From Streptomyces toxytricini (GTDB lineage Bacteria > Actinomycetota > Actinomycetes > Streptomycetales > Streptomycetaceae): DNA of 64,000 nucleotides. This document shows, piece by piece, positions 41,326-50,677 of the stretch; position 1 is the first letter of the stretch, and each line of letters opens with the position of its first letter. Position numbers and translations under genes: made by a program. The notes below the pieces were generated by a model that worked only from the letters and a program-made list of their open reading frames with translations, was not told the origin of the DNA and did no database searches. The stretch lies in assembly GCF_014649915.1 (NCBI RefSeq), contig NZ_BMTY01000001.1, positions 380,582-444,581 on the forward strand, read 5' to 3'.

Positions 41326-42291
41326 TCAGAGGGCGGCGAGCCGGTCCAGCGCCTCCGCGACCGACCGCCGGCCCGCCGGCAGCAGCGGAAGGCGCACGTC
41401 CGGCGTGGGGATCCGCCCCTGCGCATGGAGCACACCCTTCACCACCGCCGGATTCGGCTCCCGGAAGAGCGCCGCCGCCAGCGCGGCCAGGCGGTGGCCC
41501 AGCTCCCGGGCCCGTACCGCGTCCCCCTCCCGCCAGGCGGCAGCCAGCTCCGCGTACCGCGCCGTCGCCAGGTGCGCGGATGCGAGGATCCCGCCGGCCG
41601 CGCCGAGCGCGAGCATCGGGGAGGTGAACGCGTCGTCGCCGGCGAGCACCGCGAATCCGTCCGGCAGGTCCCCCAGGAGCGCCACGGTCTCCTGGTCGAT
41701 CCCGCCGTTCGCGTACTTCACCCCGGCGACCCCCGGCAGCGCCCCGAGCGCCCGCAGCGCCTCCGCGTCCAGCTGCTGCCCCGTGCGGTAGGGGATGTGG
41801 TAGACGACCAGCGGCACCGGGCTCGCCGCTGCCAGCCTGGTGAAGTGGGCGAGCACGCCCGCCGCACCGGGCCGTACGAACGACGGCACCGCCACCAGCG
41901 CCGCCCGCGCCTCCGGCCACCGCGCCAGCAGGCCCAGGTCCTCCTCCGCGGCGCGCGTGCCGCCCGCGCCCGCGCCGACGGTCAGCACCGCGCCCCGCTC
42001 CCGGCACACCCGGGCGCAGACACCGGTGACCAAGTCGCGCTCCCCCGCGTCCAGCGAGGCCGCCTCGGCCGTGGTGCCCAGGGCCACGATCCCGGAGGCG
42101 CCCTCGTCGAGCACCTGGTGGGCGAGCGCCTCCAGCGCGTCGGCCGCGACGCCGCCGCCGTTCGAGAAGGGGGTGATGAGCGGGACGTGGATCCCCTGCA
42201 AGGAGAGGTCCCCGGCCTGTGCGTCGGCCCGGGACCCCCGGCAGCTCTGGAAGTCCTGCGGAGCCTGTGAGTTCTGTGCGTTGTGCGCCAT
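41326..42291 (-). CDS. Dihydrodipicolinate synthase-like (DapA family) aldolase
   Basis: 321 residues forming a TIM barrel: PLITPFSNGG, GTTAEAASLD, VVYHIPYRTG (Tyr), and GVKYANGG with the Schiff-base Lys. The family includes DapA, N-acetylneuraminate lyase and related pyruvate aldolases. No lysine pathway gene is near, and it is divergent from a LysR regulator, so a catabolic aldolase is likely. An upstream in-frame GTG at 42312 is an alternative start. Confidence 0.87.
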   Translation of the reverse strand: MAHNAQNSQAPQDFQSCRGSRADAQAGDLSLQGIHVPLITPFSNGGGVAADALEALAHQVLDEGASGIVALGTTAEAASLDAGERDLVTGVCARVCRERGAVLTVGAGAGGTRAAEEDLGLLARWPEARAALVAVPSFVRPGAAGVLAHFTRLAAASPVPLVVYHIPYRTGQQLDAEALRALGALPGVAGVKYANGGIDQETVALLGDLPDGFAVLAGDDAFTSPMLALGAAGGILASAHLATARYAELAAAWREGDAVRARELGHRLAALAAALFREPNPAVVKGVLHAQGRIPTPDVRLPLLPAGRRSVAEALDRLAAL

Positions 42292-42337
42292 GCAGACGAG
42301 CTTCGCCCGCACCCACCCGCAGATCCAGTTCGCATTC

Positions 42338-42356
42338 CTTACCCGAACCGTAAGCT
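42338..42356. promoter_or_regulatory. LysR-type operator overlapping the LysR -10 element
   Basis: CTTACCCGAACCGTAAG (42338-42354) is a perfect CTTAC/GTAAG dyad with 7-nt centre, a T-N11-A LysR motif. It overlaps TAAGCT (42351-42356), a -10 element six bases before the LysR ATG (leaderless). This supports autorepression and control of the divergent DapA-like gene. Confidence 0.65.
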
Positions 42357-42362
42357 GGTCCG

Positions 42363-43346
42363 ATGCTCGACGTACGACGCCTGCGCCTGCTGCGCGAACT
42401 CGCCCGCCGCGGAACCATCGCGGCCGTCGCCGAGGCCCTCTCCTTCAGCCCCTCGGCCGTCTCCCAGCAACTGGGCGTCCTCGAACGCGAGGCCGGCCTG
42501 CCACTGCTCGAACGCACCGGCCGCACCGTCCGCCTCACACCGGCCGGCCAGAACCTCGTCCGGCACGCCGAAGCCGTCCTCGAGCGGCTGGAGGAAGCAG
42601 CCGCCGACCTGGCGGAGGCGCGCAGCGGCCTCGCGGGAGCCCTGCGCATCGGCGCCTTCCCGACGGCGACCCGGGCCATCGTCCCCGCCGCCCTCACCGC
42701 CCTGGCCCGGCGCCACCCGCGCCTGGAGGCGATGGTGACCGAGACGGACCCGGCGGCCGTCGCGCACGCCCTGCGCGCCGGCGACCTCGACGTCGCCCTC
42801 GTCCACGAGTACGACTTCGTCCCCGCGCCCCGCGAGCCCGGGATCGCCACCGAGCCCCTCTACCGGGAGGCGATGTACCTGGCCGCGCCCGCCGCCGGAC
42901 GGGAGCCGCCCCCGGACGCCCGGCCGCGGGAAGCGGAGGAGCCCGCCGCGGCCGACGGCCCCGGCCCGGCGGAGCAGCGCGCCGCGCTGCGGGCCCACGC
43001 CGACGCCCCCTGGATCACCGCCACCCCCGGCACCCTCTGCCACACCATGGCCGTACGGGCCTGCGAGGCCGCCGGGTTCACCCCGCGCGTGCGCCACCTG
43101 GTGGACGAGTTCCCCACCGTCCTCGCACTCGTCGCCGCCGGGCAGGGGGTGGCCGTCGTACCCGGGCTCGGCCTGCACGGGCACGCGGACCCGGCCGTCG
43201 CCCTCACCCGGCTGCGCATGGAGCGCCGTACGAAGCTGGCGTTCCGCAGCGGATCCGCCGGCCACCCGGCCGTGGCCGCCTTCGGGGAGGCGCTCCGCGC
43301 CGCGCTGCCGCCGGAACCGGCCACGGGGGCGGACGGCGGCCCGTGA
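42363..43346 (+). CDS. LysR family transcriptional regulator
   Basis: 327 residues. Helix-turn-helix [35 protein letters not shown], followed by the two-lobed effector-binding domain ([34 protein letters not shown]). Divergent from the DapA-like gene with an operator between. ATG follows a -10 element directly, no ribosome-binding site, so probably leaderless. The middle of the effector domain has an inserted Pro/Glu-rich loop (res ~177-200). Confidence 0.9.
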   Translation: MLDVRRLRLLRELARRGTIAAVAEALSFSPSAVSQQLGVLEREAGLPLLERTGRTVRLTPAGQNLVRHAEAVLERLEEAAADLAEARSGLAGALRIGAFPTATRAIVPAALTALARRHPRLEAMVTETDPAAVAHALRAGDLDVALVHEYDFVPAPREPGIATEPLYREAMYLAAPAAGREPPPDARPREAEEPAAADGPGPAEQRAALRAHADAPWITATPGTLCHTMAVRACEAAGFTPRVRHLVDEFPTVLALVAAGQGVAVVPGLGLHGHADPAVALTRLRMERRTKLAFRSGSAGHPAVAAFGEALRAALPPEPATGADGGP

Positions 43347-43419
43347 TGCAACTCCCCTCCGGGCTCCGGCCCGTGTACGTTCGGTGATCCAGACGGATCC
43401 GAGCAGAGCGGGGTATGAC

Positions 43420-44505
43420 GTGACGCATCGCGTACGAGGGATCATCGCGCGGAGCAAGGGCGCACCGGTGGAGTCGGCGACGATCCTCGTACCGGACCCG
43501 GGGCCGGGCGAGGCCCTGGTCAAGGTCCAGGCGTGCGGGGTGTGCCACACCGACCTGCACTACCGCGAGGGCGGCATCAACGACGAGTTCCCCTTCCTCC
43601 TCGGCCACGAGGCGGCGGGCGTGGTCGAGGCGGTCGGCCCCGACGTCACCTCGGTCGCCCCCGGGGACTTCGTCGTCCTCAACTGGCGTGCCGTGTGCGG
43701 CACCTGCCGGGCCTGCCGGCGCGGCCGCCCCTGGTACTGCTTCGCCACGCACAACGCGGCCCAGCCCATGACGCTGGAGGACGGCACCCCGCTGTCCCCG
43801 GCGCTCGGCATCGGCGCCTTCGCCGAGAAGACGTTGGTCGCCGCGGGCCAGTGCACCAAGGTCGACCCGGCGGCCTCGCCGGCCGCCGCCGGGCTGCTGG
43901 GCTGCGGGGTGATGGCCGGCCTCGGGGCGGCCCTGAACACCGGCGGCGTCGGCCGCGGCGACTCGGTGGCCGTCATCGGCTGCGGGGGAGTGGGCAGCGC
44001 GGCCGTGGCCGGGGCCCGGCTCGCGGGAGCGGGCCGGATCATCGCCGTGGACCTGGACGACCGCAAGCTCGAACTGGCCCGCGGGCTGGGCGCCACGCAC
44101 ACCGTAAACGGGCGTACCGAGGACGTTGTCAAGGCCGTGCAGGAACTGACCGGCGGCCACGGCGCGGACGTCGTCATCGACGCCGTCGGCCGCCCCGAGA
44201 CCTACCGGCAGGCCTTCTACGCCCGCGACCTCGCCGGCACCGTGGTCCTCGTCGGCGTGCCGACCCCCGAGATGCAACTGGAGCTGCCCCTGCTGGACGT
44301 CTTCGGCCGCGGCGGCGCCCTCAAGTCCTCCTGGTACGGGGACTGCCTGCCCGAACGGGACTTCCCCGTCCTGATCGACCTGTACCTGCAGGGCCGGCTC
44401 GACCTGGACGCGTTCGTCTCGGAGACCATCCCGCTCGACGGGGTCGAGGACGCCTTCGCCCGGATGGAGCGCGGCGAAGTCCTGCGGTCCGTCGTCGAGT
44501 TCTGA
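43420..44505 (+). CDS. mscR: S-(hydroxymethyl)mycothiol dehydrogenase
   Basis: 361 residues of the zinc alcohol dehydrogenase family, nearly co-linear with known mycothiol-dependent formaldehyde dehydrogenase: [29 protein letters not shown] (catalytic zinc), [16 protein letters not shown] (structural zinc), [18 protein letters not shown], and the NAD fold GCGGVG. It oxidises formaldehyde trapped on mycothiol. A hydrolase partner gene often follows but is not here. GTG 43420 chosen from family length; no strong ribosome-binding site. Confidence 0.9.
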   Translation: MTHRVRGIIARSKGAPVESATILVPDPGPGEALVKVQACGVCHTDLHYREGGINDEFPFLLGHEAAGVVEAVGPDVTSVAPGDFVVLNWRAVCGTCRACRRGRPWYCFATHNAAQPMTLEDGTPLSPALGIGAFAEKTLVAAGQCTKVDPAASPAAAGLLGCGVMAGLGAALNTGGVGRGDSVAVIGCGGVGSAAVAGARLAGAGRIIAVDLDDRKLELARGLGATHTVNGRTEDVVKAVQELTGGHGADVVIDAVGRPETYRQAFYARDLAGTVVLVGVPTPEMQLELPLLDVFGRGGALKSSWYGDCLPERDFPVLIDLYLQGRLDLDAFVSETIPLDGVEDAFARMERGEVLRSVVEF

Positions 44506-44586
44506 CGCCGGTCGGGGGGCCGGGGCCGCGAACCGGGAACGGTCGGCGGCCCCATCCCTTCACCACTCTGCCGACGGCCGGGATCC

Positions 44587-45672
44587 TCACTGGCCTGTGG
44601 TCGTGGACGCCTTGTCCAGGGTGAGGTCGGTCGCCCACTCCGCGCCGAACTTCATTTCCTTGCCGTCGGCGTTGATGGAGTACACCCCCTGGACCGGGAG
44701 CACCTCGCCCGGGGAGGCGGACTGGAGGATGTCGCAGATCCCGCCGACGGATTCCACCTTGGTGTCCTTGACAGCGGTCACCACGTCCCCCAGGCCCAGT
44801 TTCGCCTTCGCCGCGGGTGTGTTGCTCCGGGCGTTGACCACGAAGACCCCGGTCACCCCGGAGTCGACGAGCTGTTTCTGTGCCTTCTCCGCCGCGGCCG
44901 GGTCGACGCCGTACTGCTCCAGGTACGTCGGCAGGCCGGGGTCGTCAAGACCCGCCAGGATCCACCCCGGGTCGTTCTTCCTGACCCCCTCGGCGAGGCC
45001 GTCCAGCAGCGGCCGGGCGTGGTCGCCGCTGATGGAGAAGAACTGGCCCTGCACGTCCCCGCCGCTGCCGAGCGTGTTGATCCCGACGACTTGACCCTGC
45101 CCGTTGAGCAGCGGACCGCCGGAGTTGCCGGCGTTGACGGCGGCCGAGTGCTGGATGAGGGCCGGATAGCGCGGCAGGGACGTCGACGGCTCCGCGTCCG
45201 CCACCTCCGGGTTCTGGACCGAGCCGGCCGTGTACACGGCCTTCTGGCCCACGCCGCCGATCGACGCCGGATAGCCGAGGACGGTGACGGTGTCTGCGGT
45301 CTGCACGTCCTTGCTCTTCCCGAACTCCAGCGCCTTCAGATCGGGTGGCACGGAGGTGAGCTGCAGGACGGCGAGGTCCTCGCAGGGGTCGATGCCGACG
45401 AGCCGGGCCGGCTGCGTACTCTCGCCGACCACGACCTTCAGGGACGCCTGCCCCTCCACCACGTGGGCGTTGGTGGCGACGAGCCCCTTCTCGGCGTCGT
45501 AGACGAAGCCGCTGCCGCTGCCCACCTCGCCCGCCACGAGCACCGTGGCCGGGGCCGCCTTCTCGTAGATCTCCCGCGGATCCATGTCGTCCGCGTACGC
45601 CGGCGGCAAGGCCGCCGTTCCCAGGGCCAGCACCGCGGCGGCCAGCACGGGGCCGCTGCACCGCACCTTCAT
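44587..45672 (-). CDS. Secreted S1C/HtrA-like trypsin-family serine protease with C-terminal domain
   Basis: 361 residues with a signal peptide (cleavage near AYA-DD). Triad: NAHVVEG (His), DPCEDLAVLQL (Asp) and NAGNSGGPLLNG (Ser). A PDZ-like part (res ~270-325, GVFVVNARSNTPAAKAKLGLGDVVTAVKD) follows, as in HtrA/DegP envelope quality-control proteases. It may be free in the periplasm-like space or secreted. It converges on the dehydrogenase gene. Confidence 0.9.
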   Translation of the reverse strand: MKVRCSGPVLAAAVLALGTAALPPAYADDMDPREIYEKAAPATVLVAGEVGSGSGFVYDAEKGLVATNAHVVEGQASLKVVVGESTQPARLVGIDPCEDLAVLQLTSVPPDLKALEFGKSKDVQTADTVTVLGYPASIGGVGQKAVYTAGSVQNPEVADAEPSTSLPRYPALIQHSAAVNAGNSGGPLLNGQGQVVGINTLGSGGDVQGQFFSISGDHARPLLDGLAEGVRKNDPGWILAGLDDPGLPTYLEQYGVDPAAAEKAQKQLVDSGVTGVFVVNARSNTPAAKAKLGLGDVVTAVKDTKVESVGGICDILQSASPGEVLPVQGVYSINADGKEMKFGAEWATDLTLDKASTTTGQ

Positions 45673-45818
45673 GAGCCCGCCACCTTTCCGCAGGAGGGGT
45701 CCCTCTTTCAGGCTAGCTCCGCCCCGCGGGGGTGTCCTGCGCTGGCCGGGGGCGCGTGCCCGGCGCCGCACCTGACGTCAGTCCGCCCCGACTCCGTTTC
45801 CCCGCCGGGCCGTTCGCA

Positions 45819-45824
45819 TAGGGT
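45819..45824 (+). promoter_or_regulatory. -10 element of a probable leaderless mRNA (PIG-L gene)
   Basis: TAGGGT, then seven bases, then the ATG at 45832; no ribosome-binding site. Confidence 0.4.
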
Positions 45825-45831
45825 GCGCAGC

Positions 45832-46593
45832 ATGGACACGCAGACCGGACAGCCCGCACCGCTGGAGCCCATGCCCACCGACTGGACGCGCGCCCTCGCG
45901 GTCGTCGCCCACCCGGACGACCTGGAGTACGGCGGCGCCGCGGCCGTCGCCGACTGGACGGACGGCGGCCGCGAGGTCGCCTACCTGCTGGCCTCGCGCG
46001 GCGAGGCGGGCATCGACACCCTCGCGCCCGCGGAGTGCGCCCCGCTGCGCGAGGCGGAGCAGCGGGCGAGCGCGGCGGTGGTCGGCGTCTCCACCGTCGA
46101 GTTCCTCGACTACCGCGACGGCGTCATCGAGTACGGCCTGGACCTGCGCCGGGACATCGCCGCCGCCATCCGCCGCCACCGACCCGAACTGCTGATCACG
46201 CTCAACCACCGCGACACCTGGGGAGGCCAGGGCGGCGGCGGCTTCTGGAACACCCCCGACCACAAGGCGGTGGGCCGCGCCACCCTGGACGCCGCCGCCG
46301 ACGCCGGCAACCGGTGGATCTTCCCCGAGCTCATCGAGCAGGGCCTGGAGCCTTGGAACGGGGTGCGCTGGATCGCCGTGGCCGGATCCCCGCAGGCGAC
46401 CCACGCCGCCGACGCCACGGCCGGCATGGAGCGGTCCATCGCCTCGCTGATGGAGCACAAGGCGTACATCGAGGCCCTCACCGACCAGGACCCGGAGGAG
46501 TACTGCCGAGGGTTCCTCACCGGCTTCGCCGAGCAGGCCGCGGCCCGCTTCGGCGGCCGCCCGGCCGTCACGTTCGAGCTCTTCTCCCGCTGA
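45832..46593 (+). CDS. PIG-L/LmbE family N-deacetylase
   Basis: 253 residues. VVAHPDDLEYGG is the metal-binding AHPDD motif, followed by ASRGEAG, FLDYRDGVIEYG, TLNHRDTWGG and NTPDHKAVG. The family includes MshB and Mca of mycothiol metabolism and GlcNAc-PI deacetylases. Its closeness to mscR (43420) makes a thiol- or sugar-related role possible, but this is not shown by sequence. Confidence 0.9.
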   Translation: MDTQTGQPAPLEPMPTDWTRALAVVAHPDDLEYGGAAAVADWTDGGREVAYLLASRGEAGIDTLAPAECAPLREAEQRASAAVVGVSTVEFLDYRDGVIEYGLDLRRDIAAAIRRHRPELLITLNHRDTWGGQGGGGFWNTPDHKAVGRATLDAAADAGNRWIFPELIEQGLEPWNGVRWIAVAGSPQATHAADATAGMERSIASLMEHKAYIEALTDQDPEEYCRGFLTGFAEQAAARFGGRPAVTFELFSR

Positions 46594-46623
46594 CCCTCCC
46601 GGTCCGGGGCGTCGCCGCGCCCG

Positions 46624-46642
46624 CCCGGGGCGGCGCCCCGGG
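46624..46642 (+). terminator. Hairpin after the PIG-L gene
   Basis: CCCGGGGC / GCCCCGGG with a GGC loop, 30 bp after the stop. Confidence 0.6.
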
Positions 46643-46685
46643 TGGGAACGCATGGTTCCCAGAGTGCCAAGCAACCGCTTAGTAT
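46643..46685. promoter_or_regulatory. Operator region before the quinone oxidoreductase operon
   Basis: A perfect dyad TGGGAAC-GCATG-GTTCCCA spans 46643-46661. Next, CCAAGCAACCGCTTAG (46667-46682) resembles CAAG/CTTG-type TetR sites found before fatty-acyl or steroid catabolism genes, and it overlaps a possible -10 (TAGTAT, 46680-46685). Confidence 0.5.
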
Positions 46686-46727
46686 GCCGCGGGACGCGTT
46701 CTCCCCGACGGCGGCTGGAGGCCCCGG

Positions 46728-47705
46728 ATGCAGGCATGGCGAGTGCACACCACCGGCGAACCCCGCGAGGCCATGCGCCTCGAGGACGTCCCGGAACCGG
46801 TGCCCGGTGAGGGGGAGGTGCGGCTGCGCGTCCTCGCGGCCGCCGTCAACTTCCCCGACGCCCTGCTCGTACGGGGCCAGTACCAGATCCGCCCCCCGCT
46901 GCCCTTCACCCCCGGCGTCGAGGTCTGCGCGGAGACCGAGGACGGCCGCCGCGTCATCGCCAACCCCGCCCTCCCGCACGGCGGCCTGGCCGAGTACGCC
47001 ACCGCCCCCGCCGCGGCCCTGCTGCCCGCCCCGGACAGCCTCGACGACGCCGAGGCCGCCGCCCTCCACATCGGCTACCAGACCGGCTGGTTCGGCCTCC
47101 ACCGCCGGGCCCGCCTCCAGGCCGGCGAGACGCTGCTCGTCCACGCCGCCGCCGGAGGCGTCGGCAGCGCCGCCGTCCAACTCGGCAGGGCCGCCGGCGC
47201 CACCGTCATCGGCGTCGTCGGCGGCAAGGCCAAGGCGCGCACCGCCGAGGAACTCGGCTGCGACCTGGTGGTCGACCGCACCGCCGAGGACGTCGCGGCC
47301 CGGGTCAAGGAATTCACCGGAGGCCGCGGCGCCGACGTCGTCTACGACCCGGTCGGCGGGGACGCCTACACCGCCTCCACCAAGTGCATCGCCTTCGAGG
47401 GCCGGATCGTCGTCGTCGGCTTCGCCGGCGGCACCGTCCCCACCCCCGCCCTGAACCACGTCCTCGTCAAGAACTACTCCGTCCTGGGCCTGCACTGGGG
47501 CCTCTACGCCCTCCGGGACCCGGCGGCCGTCCGCGACTGCCACGCCGAACTCACCCGCCTCGCCGCCACCGGAGCCGTCAAACCCCTGGTCAGCGAACGC
47601 CTCCCGCTCGCGGCCGCCGCCGACGCGGTCCAGCGCGTCGCCGACGGCACGACCACCGGCCGGCTCGTCGTCCTCCCCGCCCGGGACGGGGGCACCCGGC
47701 CGTGA
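46728..47705 (+). CDS. NADPH:quinone oxidoreductase family protein (zinc-free MDR)
   Basis: 325 residues. The GroES-like half has AAVNFPDALLVRGQYQ; the cofactor half has [25 protein letters not shown] (Rossmann Gly motif) and GADVVYDPVGG. First gene of a three-gene operon with two acyl-CoA dehydrogenases; its TGA overlaps the next GTG. It probably reduces an enoyl or quinone intermediate of an acyl-CoA pathway. Confidence 0.9.
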   Translation: MQAWRVHTTGEPREAMRLEDVPEPVPGEGEVRLRVLAAAVNFPDALLVRGQYQIRPPLPFTPGVEVCAETEDGRRVIANPALPHGGLAEYATAPAAALLPAPDSLDDAEAAALHIGYQTGWFGLHRRARLQAGETLLVHAAAGGVGSAAVQLGRAAGATVIGVVGGKAKARTAEELGCDLVVDRTAEDVAARVKEFTGGRGADVVYDPVGGDAYTASTKCIAFEGRIVVVGFAGGTVPTPALNHVLVKNYSVLGLHWGLYALRDPAAVRDCHAELTRLAATGAVKPLVSERLPLAAAADAVQRVADGTTTGRLVVLPARDGGTRP

Positions 47706-48889
47706 CCACCGCCGACGCCCTGCGCGCCCGGGTCCGCGACCTGCTCGCCGCGCACCCGCCCGCCACCACCGGCCGCACCGCCTTCCTGCAGGCCCGCTTC
47801 GACGCCGGACTCGCCTGGGTCCACTACCCCGAGGGCCTCGGCGGGCTGGGCGCGCCCCGCTCCCTCCAGGCCGCCGTCGACGCCGAACTCGCCGCCGCAG
47901 GAGCCCCGGACAACGACCCGCGCCGCATCGGGATCGGCCTCGGCATGGCCGCGCCGACGATCCTCGCGCACGGCACTGGGGAGCAGAAGCAGCGCTTCCT
48001 GCGCCCCCTGTGGACCGGCGAGGAGGTCTGGTGCCAGCTGTTCAGCGAACCGGGCGCCGGCTCCGACCTCGCCGCCCTCGGCACCCGCGCCGTCCTCGAC
48101 GAGGCCGCCGGCGAGTGGGTCGTCGACGGGCAGAAGGTGTGGACGTCCAGCGCCCACGCGGCCCGCTGGGGCATCCTCCTCGCCCGCACCGACCCCGGCC
48201 TGCCCAAGCACCGGGGCATCAGCTTCTTCGTGTGCGACATGCACGCCCCCGGCGTCGAGGTCCGGCCGCTGCGCCAGATCACCGGTGAAGCCGAGTTCAA
48301 CGAGGTGTTCCTCACCGGCGTCCGCATCCCCGACGCCCACCGGATCGGCGCCGCGGGCCGGGGCTGGGAGGTCGCCCGGACCACCCTGATGAACGAGAGG
48401 GTCTCGATCGGCGGCATGCGCATCCCCCGGGAGGGCGGCATGATCGGCCGCCTGGCCGCGGCCTGGCGCGAGCGGCCCGCCCTGCGCACCCACGCCCACC
48501 ACCAGCGCCTCCTCGGCCTGTGGGTCGAGGCGGAAGTCGCCCGACTGGCCGCCGAGCGGCTGCGGCAGCAGCTCGCCGCCGGACAGCCCGGGCCCGAGGG
48601 CTCCGGGATGAAGCTGACCTTCGCCCGCCTCAACCAGGAGATCAGCGGCCTGGAGGTGGAGTTCCTCGGCGAGGACGGCCTGTACTACGGGGACTGGGAG
48701 ATGACCCGCCCCGACACCGTCGACTTCACCGGCCGCGACGCCGGCTACCGCTACCTGCGCGCCAAGGGCAACAGCATCGAGGGCGGCACCAGCGAGATCC
48801 TGCTGAACATCGTCGCCGAACGCGTCCTCGGCCTGCCCGCCGAACCGCGCGACGACAAGGACGTCCCCTGGAAGGACCTGGCCCGATGA
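47702..48889 (+). CDS. Acyl-CoA dehydrogenase, large-subunit type
   Basis: 395 residues with WCQLFSEPGAGSDLAAL (FAD and substrate contact), KVWTSSAHAARWGILLART and the final GTSEILLNIVAERVLGLP. This is the ACAD fold, of the group that works as heteromers in actinobacteria. Immediately followed, with ATGA overlap, by a second ACAD gene, so an alpha/beta pair is likely. A catalytic Glu is not obvious; in heteromeric forms one subunit carries it. Confidence 0.9.
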   Translation: MTTADALRARVRDLLAAHPPATTGRTAFLQARFDAGLAWVHYPEGLGGLGAPRSLQAAVDAELAAAGAPDNDPRRIGIGLGMAAPTILAHGTGEQKQRFLRPLWTGEEVWCQLFSEPGAGSDLAALGTRAVLDEAAGEWVVDGQKVWTSSAHAARWGILLARTDPGLPKHRGISFFVCDMHAPGVEVRPLRQITGEAEFNEVFLTGVRIPDAHRIGAAGRGWEVARTTLMNERVSIGGMRIPREGGMIGRLAAAWRERPALRTHAHHQRLLGLWVEAEVARLAAERLRQQLAAGQPGPEGSGMKLTFARLNQEISGLEVEFLGEDGLYYGDWEMTRPDTVDFTGRDAGYRYLRAKGNSIEGGTSEILLNIVAERVLGLPAEPRDDKDVPWKDLAR

Positions 48890-50001
48890 CCGCTCCCGGT
48901 GCCGCCCTCGACCTGCGGTACTCCGACACCGAGGAGGAGCTGCGCTCCGCCGTGCGCTCCCTCCTCGCCGCCCGCTGCACCCCCGCCGGTGTCCTCGCCC
49001 GCGCCGAGGGCGGCCGCCCCCACGACCCCGCCCTCTGGGACACCCTCGCCGCCGGGATCGGCACGGCCGGCCTGATCGTCCCGGAGGAGCTCGGCGGCCA
49101 GGGCGCCGGCCCCCGCGAGGCCGCCGTCGTCCTGGAGGAGCTCGGACGGGCCGTCGCCCCCGCCCCCTACCTGGCGCACGCCGTGCTCTCCGCCGTCATC
49201 CTCCTCGGCTGCGACCCGGCCGCGGCGGCCCCGCACCTGGCGGAACTGGCCGCAGGCCGCCGCGTGTACGTGCCCGCCCTGCCGCTGACGCAGGCCCCCG
49301 GGGCGCCGCTCCCGCCGCCGGTCCGCGACACCGGGGGCGGGGCCCTCGCCGGGCGCGCCACCTCGATCGCGGACGCGGTCGCCGCCGACGTGCTGCTGGT
49401 CCTCGCGGACACCGGCCTGTACGCCGTCGAGGCCTCCGAGGTGCGGCTCGCGCCCCGGACCCCGCTCGACCTGACCCGCCCCCTCGCCGACGCGGTCTTC
49501 GACGGGGCCGCCGCCACCCGCCTCGCCGACCCCGAAACCGCCCGCGCCGCCGTGCAGAAGGCCCTGCTGTGCGGGGCGGGCCTGCTCGCCTCCGAGCAGG
49601 TCGGGCTCGCCGAGTGGTGCCTCGACCGGACGGTGGCGTACCTGCGGACGCGCCACCAGTTCAACCGGCCCGTCGGCTCCTTCCAGGCCGTCAAGCACCG
49701 GCTGGCCCGGCTGTGGCTCGACACCGCGGCGGCCCGCGCCGCCGCCCGGGCCGCCGCGGACGCGCTGGCGGCGGACGCGCCCGACGCACCGCTCACCGTC
49801 GCCGTGGCGCAGGCGTACTGCTCGGGCGTCGCCGTGCGGGCCGCCGAGGAGTGCGTACAACTGCACGGCGGCATCGGCATGACGTGGGAGCACCCGGCGC
49901 ACCTCTACCTCAAACGCGCCAAGGCCGACTCGCTGGCCCTCGGCACGGCGGGCCACCACCACACCACCGTCGCCGCCCTCGCCGACCTGCCCGCCCCCTG
50001 A
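48886..50001 (+). CDS. Acyl-CoA dehydrogenase, partner subunit
   Basis: 371 residues. RSLLAARCTPAGVL, GLIVPEELGGQGAGPREAAVVLEELG, RHQFNRPVGSFQAVKHRLA and QLHGGIGMTWEHPAHLYLKRA are ACAD blocks. The central beta domain is short, as in the small subunit of paired ACADs such as those of steroid side-chain degradation. Starts in overlap with the previous gene; third gene of the operon. A strong FAD-contact motif of the beta domain is not evident. Confidence 0.9.
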   Translation: MTAPGAALDLRYSDTEEELRSAVRSLLAARCTPAGVLARAEGGRPHDPALWDTLAAGIGTAGLIVPEELGGQGAGPREAAVVLEELGRAVAPAPYLAHAVLSAVILLGCDPAAAAPHLAELAAGRRVYVPALPLTQAPGAPLPPPVRDTGGGALAGRATSIADAVAADVLLVLADTGLYAVEASEVRLAPRTPLDLTRPLADAVFDGAAATRLADPETARAAVQKALLCGAGLLASEQVGLAEWCLDRTVAYLRTRHQFNRPVGSFQAVKHRLARLWLDTAAARAAARAAADALAADAPDAPLTVAVAQAYCSGVAVRAAEECVQLHGGIGMTWEHPAHLYLKRAKADSLALGTAGHHHTTVAALADLPAP

Positions 50002-50065
50002 CCGGGGCGGCCGCCCGGCCCGGGCCCGGGACCGCCCCGCCCCCCGGCCCGTGCGGCCGGGTTCC

Positions 50066-50071
50066 TATCCT
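50066..50071 (+). promoter_or_regulatory. -10 element of a probable leaderless mRNA (GNAT)
   Basis: TATCCT, six bases, then ATG 50078; no Shine-Dalgarno. Confidence 0.45.
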
Positions 50072-50077
50072 CGGGCC

Positions 50078-50617
50078 ATGACCGCACTCGTCTCACCCGT
50101 CACCGCCGCCCAGTTGGCTGCCCACCGCGACGAACTGGCCGACCTGCTCGTCGCGGTGGTCCGCGAAGGCTCCTCCCTCGGCTTCCTCGCCGACCTCGAC
50201 CAGGCCGCCGCAGCCGCCTGGTGGGAGACCCTCCTGCCCTCCCTCCGCGACGGCACCCTCGCCCTGTGGGTGTCCCGCCCCGCGGAGGGCGCACCGGTCG
50301 ACGGCACCGTCGCCTGGGCCCGCGAGACCAAACCGAACGGCCGCCACCGCGCCGAACTGCGCAAGCTGATGGTCCACCCCGCCGCCCGCGGCCGCGGCAC
50401 CGCCCGGGCCCTGCTCGCCGAGGCCGAGTGCGCCGCCGCCCGGGCCGGCGTCAGGCTGCTCTTCCTCGACACGGAGACGGGCAGCGGCGCCGAGCGCCTC
50501 TACCGGGCCGCAGGCTGGACCGAGGCCGGGACCATCCCCGACTACGCCGCCGACCCCGCCGGCCGCCTCCACCCGACGACCCTCTACTACAAGCACCCGT
50601 CCCTCCGGCCCAGGTGA
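50078..50617 (+). CDS. GNAT family N-acetyltransferase
   Basis: 179 residues. KLMVHPAARGRGTARALLAEAE is the acetyl-CoA-binding motif A of GNAT enzymes, and TETGSGAERLYRAAGWTEAG is motif B. Substrate unknown. It lies between the ACAD operon and the tyrosinase genes with its own promoter. Confidence 0.9.
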   Translation: MTALVSPVTAAQLAAHRDELADLLVAVVREGSSLGFLADLDQAAAAAWWETLLPSLRDGTLALWVSRPAEGAPVDGTVAWARETKPNGRHRAELRKLMVHPAARGRGTARALLAEAECAAARAGVRLLFLDTETGSGAERLYRAAGWTEAGTIPDYAADPAGRLHPTTLYYKHPSLRPR

Positions 50618-50677
50618 CCTCCCCCGCCGCGCGGCGTTAGACCCCGTAGCCCCACCACCGAGCGAGGGAGAGAACGC

